Shown here one piece after another: positions 11,837 through 24,545 of a stretch of DNA of 64,000 nucleotides (position 1 is its first letter; each line of letters opens with the position of its first letter). The notes beneath the pieces were generated by a model. It was not told the DNA's origin. It worked only from the letters and a program-made list of their open reading frames with translations, and did no database searches. The translations under genes and the position numbers were made by a program. Source of the DNA: Balanoglossus misakiensis (taxonomy: Eukaryota > Hemichordata); assembly GCA_040954595.2 (NCBI GenBank), contig CM082588.2, positions 7,998,001-8,062,000 of the forward strand, given 5' to 3'.

Positions 11837-12170
11837 TCCAATCTGATTAAAATCAGATGTAGAGTACGGCCATGTCTTTTTCTTCGCGGTATGGTATTCT
11901 TATGCTGTCACCTCACACTACATCTGACCAACTCCTATAGAAGCTCCTGTTCAACCTCCTGTTGCAGCCAGGCCAATCAGATTGCATATTACATCGATCA
12001 ACACTGAAGGATACCTATCGTTCTCTATGAGGCATCTTCTGATTGGTTTACTGGCCCAGTAAAGCCAGAGATTTGGAACGGGAGCTTCTATGGGAGTCGG
12101 TCAGATGTAGTGTGAGGCGACAGCATAAGAATACCGTACCACGAAATAAAAGACGTTGGCATTGATCTAA
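11837..12170. mobile_element. Foldback element of the CTGATTAAAATCAG family
   Basis: Arms of roughly 90 bp (about 11866-11950 and 12075-12160) share TTCTTATGCTGTCRCCTCAC and ACTACATCTGACC in inverted orientation. The left terminus has the CTGATTAAAATCAG end; the right terminus is eroded. It lies just downstream of the transporter stop codon. Confidence 0.7.
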
Positions 12171-12689
12171 CATCATGGACAATTCATTAATTCATAAGGC
12201 CATCAGACGGGCCTCACACTTTCACTGCATCAGCCTCAGAAATGTCTCATTGTATTCTAATGAAATAGAAGTACGACTTTCTCTGTCAGCAGATTACCTA
12301 AATACATTGAGACTTTTGTGTACAGTATTGTAACATCACCAAAATAATGAAAATGTAATACAAGATGCGATAAACAAAAGTACATGTAAGTCTGTGACTT
12401 TGTCAATTGATGTGAGTTGGTACCTACCTCATGATGTCACCATTTGACACATACCTATGTGCATATTGGCCAGACCATGGTACAATGGAGTTATTACCCT
12501 CAGATATATATATTTCAATGAGATATCCTTTTGTCTATATACCGGTAGTGCAATGTTCAACTGTGTAGCCTATGAGAAGTATATTTTGATACAGTGAATG
12601 TAGAAAATTTGTGAAAAAATTTTAAAACTTGTTTGTTTGCTTTACAACCACACAAAACAGGAAGTTGTATGCAAAACTGCAACATCAAG

Positions 12690-12783
12690 TTAAACCCTTT
12701 CACCACAATGGTTCAGTCCAAACCCATTGTTTTCTATGGCACGGTTGGACCTCTAAAGAGGGAACTGGGGGTGAAAGGGTTAA
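12690..12783. mobile_element. CCCTTTCACC-type MITE (family 4), complete copy with TTAA on both sides
   Basis: TTAA at 12690 and 12780 flanks inverted ends CCCTTTCACC and GGTGAAAGGG. The body is about 85 bp and too short to encode anything. Confidence 0.75.
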
Positions 12784-13852
12784 TGCCCCAATGGCATATG
12801 TGTAATGTATTAAATTGTTTGATCTCATTGTCCTTAGTTCAACAAACAATATAATTTTGAATTTGAATGAGAGTTGTAATCGATGGGTTTGCAAAATTTG
12901 ACTGTTGCTTTTTCGTATATTTTATCAATGCAACCAACCTTTTTGTACACATCTGATTTGGATACTATGATAAAAATTTTCATGATGGATTCAAGTACAT
13001 GTATCCATTGGATATATTTACATGCGTGTTCGTTTGGTAACCCAGATGCTTTGTTGTGATTACCAATTATGTCAGTGTCTGTGTTTGGAATTCTTGATAA
13101 ATTAATGAAAGCATCTTAATGAGTAAGCTTTTAAGACCAGTTTAAAATTTTGCTAAAGAGAGTACGTGTATTTTTGAAATACTGGGATGTAAAAATATAG
13201 ATATGAGAGGGTTGACATTTTTTTAACCAAAATATTCACAGATATTGAACTTTTGTAACCACTATGTATGTGAATATTGCCGAAGAAATAAATTTTAACA
13301 AGAAGTCACAGTGGAACAGTATTGATGAGTAATATCTCTTATTCCTGTGCGTACATGTATGTGTGTGTGTGTGTGACAATGTAGGCTATAGGCCTAATTT
13401 ATAATTTTTAAAACACTGCCAGAATTACAGGTTCTAACAGAAAAAAGTCATTTTCATTTCGACATATCAATGGTAAAAGCACGTCTATGCTGTTCATAAA
13501 ATGACCTAGAGACAAATTACGAGTATATTTGCCGTTGGAGAAAAATAATACAGCCAGCTATTTTACTGCCTCTATTCCGAACAGTAAAACAAAACGTGAT
13601 ATTTGGACAAATGGGCAAAAATCTCCCTCTGCTGTTAATTTCGTTCAGTCAACAACCTATGTTGTCTTTGTTTACACATTTGTTCCACTGACAGCACGTT
13701 ACCTCATTTGTCATCAAAGAATTGTCAAAACCTTCTTTACATGTGCAAGATATTCGATCATGGTGAAATTATCTGCAGGTCAATGAGTTTTATTTCTCTG
13801 TTCATTGTGAATTCTATCAATTTGGTTTGGTACGTGTAGATGTCCATGTTGT

Positions 13853-14089
13853 TTAAAGTGAAGTGGTCGTCGCATCGCGTTTGTTTGTTTATAACATTAC
13901 AATTCATCCACAAATCCCTGAAATTAGATCATTCTTAGAATGAACGAAGCAGCCAACCGTAGTCTGGGCATGACAGCAACTGAAGATCCTAGTAGGTCGT
14001 GGCAACTGCAGTGGGGTTTGTGCTGGTATGGGAGGACATATTCTCATCAAAGGGGACACCCACGCAGCACGACCACCCATTCCCTTTAA
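13853..14089. mobile_element. Family-1 TTAA element, single-unit copy
   Basis: It has the same termini and interior as 669-1357, but with only one copy of the 63-bp internal unit. Confidence 0.8.
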
Positions 14090-14799
14090 CTTCTTGAAAC
14101 ATTGTTCAACTCTAAACAATTGTTCATTCTAGATTAAACATTCAATGAAATATATAGAGATATGTACTTCTAAACAAAGCGAATCATTGTATAGAAAGCT
14201 TTACTGGTGGGGCTTTTCAAATAGATAGGGGTCCACACCATTTACATACTCTGTGGCAATGTTTTTTGCTCGGGGAAAACCAGGTGTTATTGAAGTAGGC
14301 ATTCTATGTGGAGGTCGAAAATTGTGAACACTTCTGAGGTTATTAATCGTCATTATTTAGTACCCTGTGAGACTTTGTCAATTATTCTTTAATATTCTTG
14401 ATATCACAGAGAGGTCAAATGGAGCGACTTTGTCCCTTTCATCAAATGTTTTACTTGCTGCGATCTGTTCATCAGATAGAGTGACTGAGAATATTTTTCA
14501 AGCTTTGGCGAAAGCAATTGTATCTCATGTAATTTCACAATTTAGTTACAGATTTTCCAGAATATTTTCATTAGAATTTTGAGTATATGGACTTTTATTT
14601 GTTAAAAAGTCTGAAAATACAGTATATATTTATTATTATTATTGTACACGTAATTAGGCCTTAGGAATAACACATCTGGTCGAAATTAATCATTAGGCGT
14701 AAATTCCAGTTTGGTCCGAGTGTAGAGTCTACATGTCTTGTTTTCCCAGATACCATATATCACACACAAACAAGTAAATACAACAGTCACGAAGTGAAA

Positions 14800-15350
14800 T
14801 TGGTAAGGAAAGCCCTAACTGTTCTAACCTTTGTCATGCTGAGAATCCATCGTTTCAATGTTTACTTGGTGTGAACTATATGGCTCTATAAGCCTTCTAA
14901 TGAATGTACCTTTCACTTTTTTTCAAATAAATTTTGTACACGCATGAAACCCAATAGATTCTACCTTTTACATGCTGCGCAACATCCATACCAGTGTATT
15001 TAATTTGTTTGAAATGTTTGGCTCCAGCAGCCTTGTAAACAATGTCCTTTCACTTTTTTTTTTAAATAAAGATTGTACACGCATTAAACCCAATAGATTC
15101 TACCTTTTACATGCTGCGCAACATCCATACCAGTGTATTTAATTTGTTTGAAATGTTTAGCTCCAGCAGCCTTGTAAACAATGTCCTTTCGCTTTTTTTT
15201 TAAAATAAAGATTGTACACGCATTCAACCAAAAAAATTGTACCTTTTGTCTTGCTGAGTAATCATATTAGTGTATTTAATTTGTATGAAATATATGGCTA
15301 AAGCAGCTTTCTAATTAATATGATTAATGTACCTGTCATATTTTCTTCCA
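14800..15350. repeat. About 138-bp tandem repeats in front of FReD gene 1
   Basis: TGTACACGCAT-type units recur at about 14935, 15073 and 15212, with a diverged unit to the left. Units share GCTGAGYAA, GTGTATTTAATTTGT and CAGCCTTCTAA blocks. The array ends directly at the non-coding first exon. Confidence 0.8.
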
Positions 15351-15660
15351 AATAAATTTGCGAGAACCATTCCTCGTTAACACTGCAGTTTTACTTCGCC
15401 CATCAACAGGTTGTGCCGACATCTCAGTACAGAATATCCACTCACTAGTAAGTATATTTCACTTATTTCTTTATGTCAGAGCATTCGCCATAAATTCCTC
15501 GTTCACGCATATTGCCCTGCCTATTGTGAGAAAAACTTTACCAGATTTTACAAAATATTAGCAGAAGTCGTTATTTTGTCGTATCTAGTTTATTAATTCT
15601 CTATCGAGTGTTTAAATTAATATGAAGTCATATTGTTTTTCTTTCCAGGTATATTGTAAA

Positions 15661-17541
15661 ATGGAGTTGAAGTTAGTATGGATGACATTCGTACTATTAC
15701 TGGTAGTACCCGACAATGTGTTACTCACAGACGAAGTTGGTTAGTATTCATATTCCTCCACTGATACATCAGAGTGCCTGTCCATTGTGAGGGTGCGATA
15801 ACCATAAATCCAAGATCCTTTATTATGCCAAATAATGACGTCATGTTTGACCCATAGAACTGATACGCAAAGCAAAGCAGAGAATAGGCCAGAAGGAAAT
15901 TAAATGGCCAGAAGGCAAATGTATGTGAATTAAGCATACCTTATTATATACATTTGTGTCGGAAATTGATAGCAAATTGTACGAAACAAAGATAAAGTAG
16001 AAGGTCAACCTAAATGCAACACTTCTGAGCATATTTTCGTTTGCCTTTATAACAGTGCAAACCTGAAGTTTAGAGAATTATTCCTGTCGCTTCATGCGTT
16101 ATGTGGAGCAGTTCTCTTATTCCTGCCACATCAATTTTATCAATAGTTTTTATAATCATCATACTTTTCTCATGTTAAATATGTACGTTCCGGACTTGAT
16201 TAGTTAATTTTATCTAAGCGTCAATAATGATTCAGAGACAATGATTGTATTTTAGAAAGTTGGAAACCAAAGGATTGCTATGATATTCGCCAGTTGAACA
16301 AAGAAGCCCTAAGTGGTGTATACTCTGTGCACCCAATGGACACCGAAAATTCATATGAAGACTTTAAAGTCTATTGTGATATGGAGACAGATAACGGAGG
16401 GTGGACGGTATGTATAGAACAGCTAGCGAAGCAAGACTATAGTATTGTTTCCTTAATTAAAAATAAACTGTTACTTTGAGGAAAAATATGACACGTTAAT
16501 TTAATTTGTATTCAACGGCTATGATAGATAGTCTGATACAATTGATCAGATTACTTTTGCTTGTTTTTATCTTTTTTTTTTTTTGGAATTCAACTAATTT
16601 CTTGATTGCTTTTTGTTCAATTGAATGTAATCGATTTTAGTCTGGTGTTGATGGTTTTCATGATATCACACGATTTCCTTTAATTCTAAGGTATTTCAAA
16701 GAAGACTTGATGGTCGCTTAGATTTCTACCGTTATTGGAGTGACTACAAGAATGGATTTGGTTCTCCTGCTGCTGAGTTCTGGCTAGGAAATGATAAGCT
16801 GTATCGATTAACAAGTCAACGGACTTATGAACTCAGAATCGACATGGAAGACTTTGATGATGAAACTCGATACGCAAAATATGACATGTTCGCCATTGGG
16901 GATGAATTCAGTAAATATAAACTGACTTTTGGAGAATATACCGGAAACGCAGGTAGGTTGACATTTGTTTCACCTGCATACAAACGTATCTCGCAACATT
17001 CCTGTACTATTGCACGTCAGTGTGATATTAATGCAGGTTTGAGCGTATTATGTCATTCTAATTCAAATGGGATAGGCAACATTTGGTGGGCAGAAATTTC
17101 CTTGTCATAAAGTAATTTTCAGTGAGGAATCCTATGCAACATGGAAATATGTTATCACACTTCCTTGATTCTTATTTATTTACGGCAGCTTACAAGTGAA
17201 ACCCATTACATGTAACAGAGTCATTAGCAACTTGGCTTAATAAAATGATGAATAAAGTTTTTTCTTCCTCTTGTATGTTAACTACAGGAAACAGTCTCGA
17301 CGTGCACAGAAACCAATATTTTTCAACCAGAGATAGGGACAATGATGAATATTCATCAGTGGACTGTGCTGAGACGTACACTGGGGCATGGTGGTACAAG
17401 AATTGTCATGACTCCAATTTGAATGGTCAGTACCTTGGTGGAGAGACAGAAGAATTCGCCACAGGGATTACTTGGAGAGCATGGAAAGGGTATTACTACT
17501 CTTTGAAGAAAACTGAGATGAAAATAAGACCTGTCTTCTAA
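15661..17541 (+). CDS. Secreted fibrinogen-related domain protein 1 (subtype A)
   Basis: Coding exons 15661-15739, 16256-16407, 16691-16952 and 17288-17541 give 248 codons. A non-coding exon ends at 15447 and splices to 15649. Residues 1-22 are a signal peptide (MELKLVWMTFVLLL). The rest is one fibrinogen C-terminal domain: DCYDI, FKVYCDMETDNGGWT (residue ~75), VFQRRLDG, FWLGND, ELRIDMEDF, the calcium site DRDND, WWYKNC and the end MKIRPVF. Four cysteines fit the two disulfides of the fold. There is no collagen stalk or coiled coil, so it is shorter than ficolins or tenascins. Such proteins bind acetylated sugars and act in innate recognition; that role is inferred here. The poly(A) signal AATAAA is at 17700, about 160 nt after the stop, as in the other copies. 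Confidence 0.95.
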
Positions 17542-19400
17542 CAAAGTGAATTACTCTACCCACAGGCAGAATATGTTAACTTCACTTTTTGTTCAAAGGA
17601 AGCTCACATTAATTCTGAAATTAAATATATTAAGAAACATCAGCGATTAAGAGAATTGTGCTTCAAAATGTAGAAAACATTATATATCGGTAGTTGTCAA
17701 ATAAAGTTAAGCAATCGAAATAGCTGAAATTATTGTAAATGTTTTATTTTCAACCCCAGACAAATAAAAGAGAAACAATATGCTCAGAAGTATTAATGAG
17801 GCATAAGGGATTTCAACTAGTATGACATTTACTCTGATATTCACCCTCCCCCCAAAATTGTAAACAGAAGTGGTGTTCGAGGCGTTTGGTGTTGTGCCCA
17901 AAGGGACAAAGTCTCTCCCACGCTGCCCCTTTTCCATTAATTATGTTTGATACAAAACACTGTTTATGTTATTCTACATGTGGATATATAGTGAATTAAC
18001 ATTCAACCACAAACAACTTCTATCCCACTTATAGACACGAGAGTGAAATACTGACACCACAATGAATAATCGGTCTCTACCATTTATTCATTTTGGAGCT
18101 TTTACTATCATATCCTTCAAACGGGATGGAAGTTGTGGGTGGTTGAACGTTGATTCACTTTATCCACATTTAGAATAACATAAATAGTATCTTGTATCAA
18201 ACAATTGATGAAAAAAGGGCACACGAGAGACTTTGTCCCTTTAATGCATACACGTCTGCCACTGGTCCTCTAGTGGTTCATGCTGATATTATTTCGTTGG
18301 AATAATACATGTGACAAGAAAGAGTTGTGACGTACTATACGTCTGGGGAGAAATTATGAGCAAAGTTCTGGGGGAGAGAGATGCAGCTGTTGACCTTTGA
18401 ACCACTTCATTCAACAGCAACCGCAAAACAGGTCACACTAGCACAATGCCCCCAGCAAAAATTAACAATTTCTTTTGGCCGATAGAAGGCATATCATTGG
18501 TCAATTAACTAGGACTCTGATTGGGCGAAACTACGCGGATCTGATTGGCTGAAAAGTACAGAGCTGGTCAGAGTTTTTATCAACAGTTCATCTCTGATAA
18601 GAGCTGTGGAATGCTTCAACTATCATGGCCTTTGCACATGTGTATACGGTAGACTGTTCCAGTTTGCCTAGCCTGCAGTTCCCTCCATATACTTTCTAGT
18701 TTTTGAAACTTCCGGATCCCTGTATCTCATTCATGCAGAGACACACATGCCTACTAATTAATACTCTTACAAATGGCATTGCATGACAGGCAATTCTGAT
18801 ACAGTTATTAGAACATCTCCCATAATACATGTGTCCATCACCGATGATGGCGTTGTCCGTGATGGTAGCCTGCAGGGTCCCCTGCCCCATCCCCCGCCGC
18901 TGGCTGCGCTGTTCAAGGGACGGACTGTCACATGACTTCAGTCACATAATACAAAGGTAATGTACCAATATCGCCGAGACCATCATGGCGGCTACAAACC
19001 TATGAACTGAAATATGCAGGTGCGAGACCAAATGTTCTAACCTTTGTCGTGCTGAGAACCGTCTGCATGGCTGTTTACTTGGTGCGAAATGTGAGGCTCT
19101 ATCAGCCTTCCACTGACAGTATCTTTCATTAGTATTTAAAATAAATTGTGTATACTCGCATCAAACCAAATATATTCTACCACTGTCATGCTGAGAAACC
19201 CCTGTATTAGTGTATTTAATTTGTTTGATATGTTTGGCGCTAGCAATGTCCTGTAATTATTTTTCAGATAAAGTTTGTACATGCATTCAGCCAAATAAAT
19301 TGTACTTAAGTCATCCCAAGCAACGTTAGTATTAGTTCGTTTAATTTGTTTGAAATAATGCGCCCTGCAGCCTTCTAATTAATATAATTAATGTACCTGT
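17542..19400. repeat. Duplicated intergenic spacer after FReD gene 1
   Basis: The spacer recurs after genes 2, 3 and 4 (from 22616, 28636 and 33442). It contains in order the 3' UTR and poly(A) signal, a family-2 foldback element (17899-18244), a block with a short conserved minus-strand open frame (18696-18890), and tandem ~135-bp repeats (about 19020-19430) that precede the next first exon. Confidence 0.85.
17899..18244. mobile_element. Family-2 foldback element in spacer 1
   Basis: Occupies the same position relative to the upstream gene as the copies at 22957, 28981 and 33786, so it was inserted before the array expanded. Confidence 0.8.
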
Positions 19401-19994
19401 CATTTTTTCTTCCAAATAAATTTGCGAGAACCATTCCTCGTTAACACTGCAGTTTTACTTCGCCCATCAACAGGTTGTGCCGACACCTCAGTACAGAACA
19501 TCCATTCACTGGTAAGTATTATATTTCACTTATTCCTTTATGTTAGGGCGTGTGCTAGGCTATTTCATGCATATTGCCTTGCCTGTTGTGAGAAACACTT
19601 TACCAGTTCTCTAGTGGTGCACACAACGCCTTGTAAAATAATGCAACAATTCTATCGGCACTGAACCAGTATTGTCCTTTAAACGAATATATTGACAAAG
19701 TAATGACAGAGAGCATAATATTAAGCTTACTAATATTTCTGCTGCAGTAAATTGCATGATTCAACAAACTTTTACCTGTGATCAATATTAGTCATGTGTC
19801 TGCCTACACGTGAGGTTGACAGTATTTTCCCGGAAATGTCCAAAGTTGAATAGCATCCTCCAAGACTTATACAAACGTAATTTCATTGTGTATAACATCT
19901 TTATTTAAGCACCACCGTTTATTAACTCTCTATCAAGTGTTGAAATTAATATGAATTCACATTGGTTTTTTTCTCCCTGTAGGTACATTGTAAA

Positions 19995-22615
19995 ATGGAG
20001 TTGAAGATGGTATGGATGACATTCGTACTATTACTGGTACTACCCGACGATGTGTTACTCACAGATGAAGTTGGTCAGTATTCTGATACTAGCTTTTCGT
20101 ACTGAGGTTGTACATGTACTAGAGTGCCTATCCATTGTGAGGGCATGATTCCGAGGTCCTTTATTATGCCAAATATCAAGACTGTACATTATTTTTAATC
20201 ATAAGCTTAGACGTATGCCTTATGGAATAACAACTTGTTAAAAAAATCTTCTCATAGGTTTTGGAGATAAGCATGCACAATAGAGCGGTATAGTTACACA
20301 TAAATACGCGTATGTCTGTCAGCAGGCAGTGGCGTTCGTGTATGCGTAGTGACGCGTGAATTTTGCGGTTTAGTTGTCTGTTTTGAATAACAAAAATATT
20401 TAAAAACAATAGAAAATTCAAATATTTTTCACTTCAATAAATTTTGTGTGTGATGAATATTCTCTAAGATCCCCACCCTTGCAATAAGTTTCTTGACTGC
20501 AGTGGAAATTTAGTTTAGTGAAGCTTTCCGATGTCTTTGTTGAGGCGTCCACTGAAAACGTAGCATAGGAATAATTTTTTTGTGCTCATCTTTTGAAAAC
20601 ACCAAATACTGCCAGTTTTAGCACATATGGCAGAAATTTTTCAGATTACACGGATAATGGCTACATCACAATTGCACTTCAGAGATCAATCGCTCAAATT
20701 AAAATAAGAATATCGAGAAATTAAAAAAAAAATATTACACGTAATCATGATTACGCGTAGAAGCGTCGCTTGCCGTTCCGAACGTCTGCTCTACACGTAC
20801 GCGACGTCTGCTTATCGCGTACTGATCGAACGTATTTACATGTAACTAAACCTCTCTAATGATAGCCAAACTTTATCACTGTTTGTTCAGATTCAGAAAA
20901 GGATGTCCACAACTCGTTGTTGACTGATGTCAATAATGACGTTATGTATGACCCATAGAATTAATACGCAAAGCATAGATTAAAAGAGAAAGAACACTAT
21001 GTGAAATGAAGCAGACCTTATTAAATATAATAGCAATTGTACTAAATACAGATAAAGAATAAGGTCCACCTAAATGCACCACTTCTGAGCGTAGTGTTTT
21101 TGCGTTTTCATGATTGATTTTCATGATTGCGTTTTCATGATTGATGAAAGTGCAAACGTGAACATTATTTCTGAACAGGAGCATTATTCCTGTCGCTTCA
21201 TGAATTACATGGAGCAGTTCTTTCATAATCGCCACATCAATTTTATTAATAGTTTTTATAATCATCATACTTCTCCCATGTTAAATATGTATGTTTCGGA
21301 CTTGATTAGTTAATTTTATCTAAGCGTCAATAATGATTGTATTTTAGAAAGTTGGAAACCAAAGGATTGCTATGATATTTATCAGTTGAACAAAGAAGCC
21401 CTAAGTGGTGTATACTCTGTGCAACCAATGGTCATCGAAAATTCATATGAAGACTTCAAAGTCTACTGTGATATGGAGACAGATAACGGAGGGTGGACGG
21501 TATGTATAGAACAGCCAGCGAAGCAAGAATATAGTATTGTTTCCTTAATTAAAAATAAACATGACACGTTAATTTAATTTGTATTCAAAGGCTATGATAG
21601 ATAGTCTGATACAATTGATCAGATTACTTTTGCTAGTTTTTATCTTTTTTTTTTGGAATTCAACTATTTCTTGATTGCTTTTTGTTCAATTGAATGTAAT
21701 TCATTTTTAGTCTGGTGTTGATGGTTTTCATGATATCACACGATTTCCTTTTTAATTCTAAGGTATTTCAAAGAAGACTCGATGGTCGCTTAGATTTCTA
21801 CCGTTATTGGAGTGACTACAAGAATGGATTCGGGTCTCCTGCTGCTGAGTTCTGGCTAGGAAATGACAAGCTGTATCGATTAACAAGTCAACGGACTTAC
21901 GAACTCAGAATCGACATGGAAGACTTTGATGATGAAACTGGATATGCAAAATATGACACATTCGCCATTGGGGATGAATTCAGTAAATATAAACTGACTC
22001 TTGGAGAATATACAGGAAACGCAGGTAGGTTGATATTTGTTTCACCTGCATACAAACGTATCTCGCAACATTCCTGTACTATTGCACGTCAGTGTGATAT
22101 TCATGCAGGTTTAAGCGTATTATGTCATTCTAATTCAAATGGGATAGGCAACATTTGGTGGGCAGAAATTTCCTTGTCATAAAGTAATGTTCAGAGAGGA
22201 ATCCTATGCAACATGGAAATATGTTATCACACTTCCTTGATTCTTATTTATTTACTGCAGCGTACAAGTGAAACCCATATTACATGTAACAGTGTCATTA
22301 ACAACTTGGCTTAATAAAATGATGAATAAATTGTTTTCTTCCTCTTGTATGTTAACTACAGGAAATAGTCTCAATGTTCACAGAAACCAATATTTTTCAA
22401 CCAGAGATAGGGACAATGATATACATGATACTACGAACTGTGCTGAGTCGTACACTGGGGCATGGTGGTACATTAATTGTCATGACTCCAATTTGAATGG
22501 TCAGTACCTTGGTGGAGAGACAGCACTGCACGCCAAAGGGATAGTTTGGGAAACATGGAAAGGGAATGCCTACTCTTTGAAGAAAACCGAGATGAAAATA
22601 AGACCTGTCTTCTAA
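19995..22615 (+). CDS. Secreted fibrinogen-related domain protein 2 (subtype A)
   Basis: Exons 19995-20073, 21348-21499, 21763-22024 and 22362-22615 give 248 codons. The 5' non-coding exon ends at 19511 and joins 19983. The signal peptide and all FReD landmarks of gene 1 are present, including NGGWT, FWLGND, DRDND, CAESYTG and WWYINC. The linker is short (DEVGESWKPK), which marks subtype A. Exon 3 differs from that of gene 4 by one base by my reading, whereas it differs from gene 1 at several positions. The residues after DRDND (IHDTTN) differ from every other copy. Intron 1 is about 1.27 kb, roughly 0.5 kb longer than in gene 4. The poly(A) signal is at 22759. Role as for gene 1, inferred from the fold. 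Confidence 0.95.
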
Positions 22616-24545
22616 CAAAGTGAACACTACCCACAGGCAGAATATGATAACTTCACTTTTGTTCAAAGGAAGCACACATTAATTCTGAAATTAAAACATC
22701 AGTGATTAAGATAATTGTGCTTCAAAATGTAGAAAACATTATATATCGGTAGCTGTCAAATAAAGTTAAGCAATCGAAATAGCTGAAATTGTTGTAATTG
22801 TTTTAATTTCAACCCCAGACAAATAAAAGAGAAACAATATGCTCAGAAGTATTAATGAGGCATAAGGGATTTCAACTAGTATGACATTTACTCTGATATT
22901 CATCCTGCCTCCAAAATTGTAAACAGAAGTGGTGTTCGAGGCGTTTGGTGTTGTGCTTAAAGGGACAAAGTCTCTCCCTCGCTGCCCCTTTTCCATTAAT
23001 TATATTTGATACAAGACACTGTTTATGTTATTCTACATGTGGATAAATAGTAACGTTCGACCACAAACAACTTCCATCCCACTTATAGACACGAGAGTGA
23101 AAAACTGACACCACAATGAATAATCAGTCTCTACCATTTGTTCATTTTGGAGATTTTTACTCTCATATCCTACAAACAGGGTCGATGGAAGTTGATGGTG
23201 GTTGAACGTTGATTCACTATATCCACATTTAGAATAACATAAATGGTGTCTTGTATCAAACATAATTAATAGAAAAGGGGCAGCGAGAGAGAGACTTTGT
23301 CCCTTTAATGCATATACGTCTGCCACTGGTCCTCTAGTGGTTCATGCTGATATTATTTCAATACATGTGACAAGAAAGAGTTGTGACGTACCGGTACTAT
23401 ACGTCTGGGGAGAAATTATGAGCGAGGTTCTGGGGGATGGCAGGGAATCACACAGGAAAGAAACACAGCTGTTGACCTTTGAACCACTTTATTCAACATC
23501 AACTGCAAAACAGGTCACACTAGCACAATCCCCCAGCAAAAAGTAACAATTTCTTTTGGCGGATGGTAGACATATCATTGGTCAATTAACTAGGACTCTG
23601 ATTGGGCAAAAATACTCAGATCTGATTGGCTGAAAAGTACAGAGCTGGTCAGAGTTTTTATCACCAGTTCATCTCCGATAAGAGCTGTGGAATGCTTCAA
23701 CTATCATGGCCTTTGCATGTGTATAGACTGTTTCAGTTTGCCTAGCCTGCAGTTCCCTCCATATACTTTCTAGTTTTTGAAACTTCCGGATCCCTGTATC
23801 TCATTCATGCAGAGACACACATGCCTACAAATTAATACTCTTACAAATGGCATTGTATGACAGGCAATTCTGATACAGTTATTAGAACATCTCCCATATT
23901 AATACATGTGTCCATCACCGATGATGGCGTTGTCCATGTTGGTAGCCTGCAGGGTCCCCTGCCCCATCCCCCGCCGCTGGCTGCGCTGGTCAAGGGACGG
24001 ACTGTCACATGACTTCAGTCACATAATACAAAGGTAATGTACCAATATCGCCGAGACCATCATGGTGCTACAAGCCTATGAACTGAAATATGCAGGTGCG
24101 AGACCAAAATGTTCTAACCTTTGTCGTGCTGTGAACCCTCCTCATGACTGTTTACTTGGTGCGAAATGTAAGGCTCCATCAGCCTTCCACTGACAGTATC
24201 TTTCATTAGTATTTAAAATAAATTGTGTATACTCGCATCAAACCCAATATATTCTACCACTGTCATGCTGAGAAACCTCTGTATTAGTGTATTTAATTTG
24301 TTTGATATGTTTGGCGCCAGCAATGTCCTGTAATTATTTTTCAGATAACGTTTGTACATGCATTCAGCCAAAAAAATTGTACTTAAGTCATCCCAAGCAA
24401 CGTTAGTATTAGTTCGTTTAATTTGTTTGAAATAATGCGTCCTGCAGCCTTCTAATTAATATAATTAATGTACCTGTCATTTTTTCTTCCAATTAAATTT
24501 GCGACAACCATTCCTCGTTAACACTGCAGTTTTACTTCGCCTGTG
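22616..24545. repeat. Duplicated intergenic spacer after FReD gene 2
   Basis: Same order of parts as spacer 1. It ends inside a copy of the first non-coding exon (GTTAACACTGCAGTTTTACT at about 24518-24537), which then breaks off into sequence related to 13372-13800. This exon copy has lost its donor and is a relic. Confidence 0.8.
22957..23308. mobile_element. Family-2 foldback element in spacer 2
   Basis: TTAA at both ends; termini as in the 5831 copy. The central part contains the CCACAATGAATAATCAGTCT palindrome. Confidence 0.8.

Larger units (their letters stand above)
11653..15384. other. Region between the transporter and the FReD array
   Basis: No coding exon is visible. The first part probably includes the transporter 3' UTR; an AATAAA at 13287-13292 is one possible end. 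Mobile elements lie at 11837, 12690 and 13853. A segment from about 13372 to 13800 recurs at about 24543-24990. Tandem repeats start at about 14800. Confidence 0.6.

Noticed and set aside
13529-13786. 85-codon frame upstream of FReD gene 1
   Set aside because: The related segment at about 24700 has insertions that shift this frame, which argues against coding constraint.
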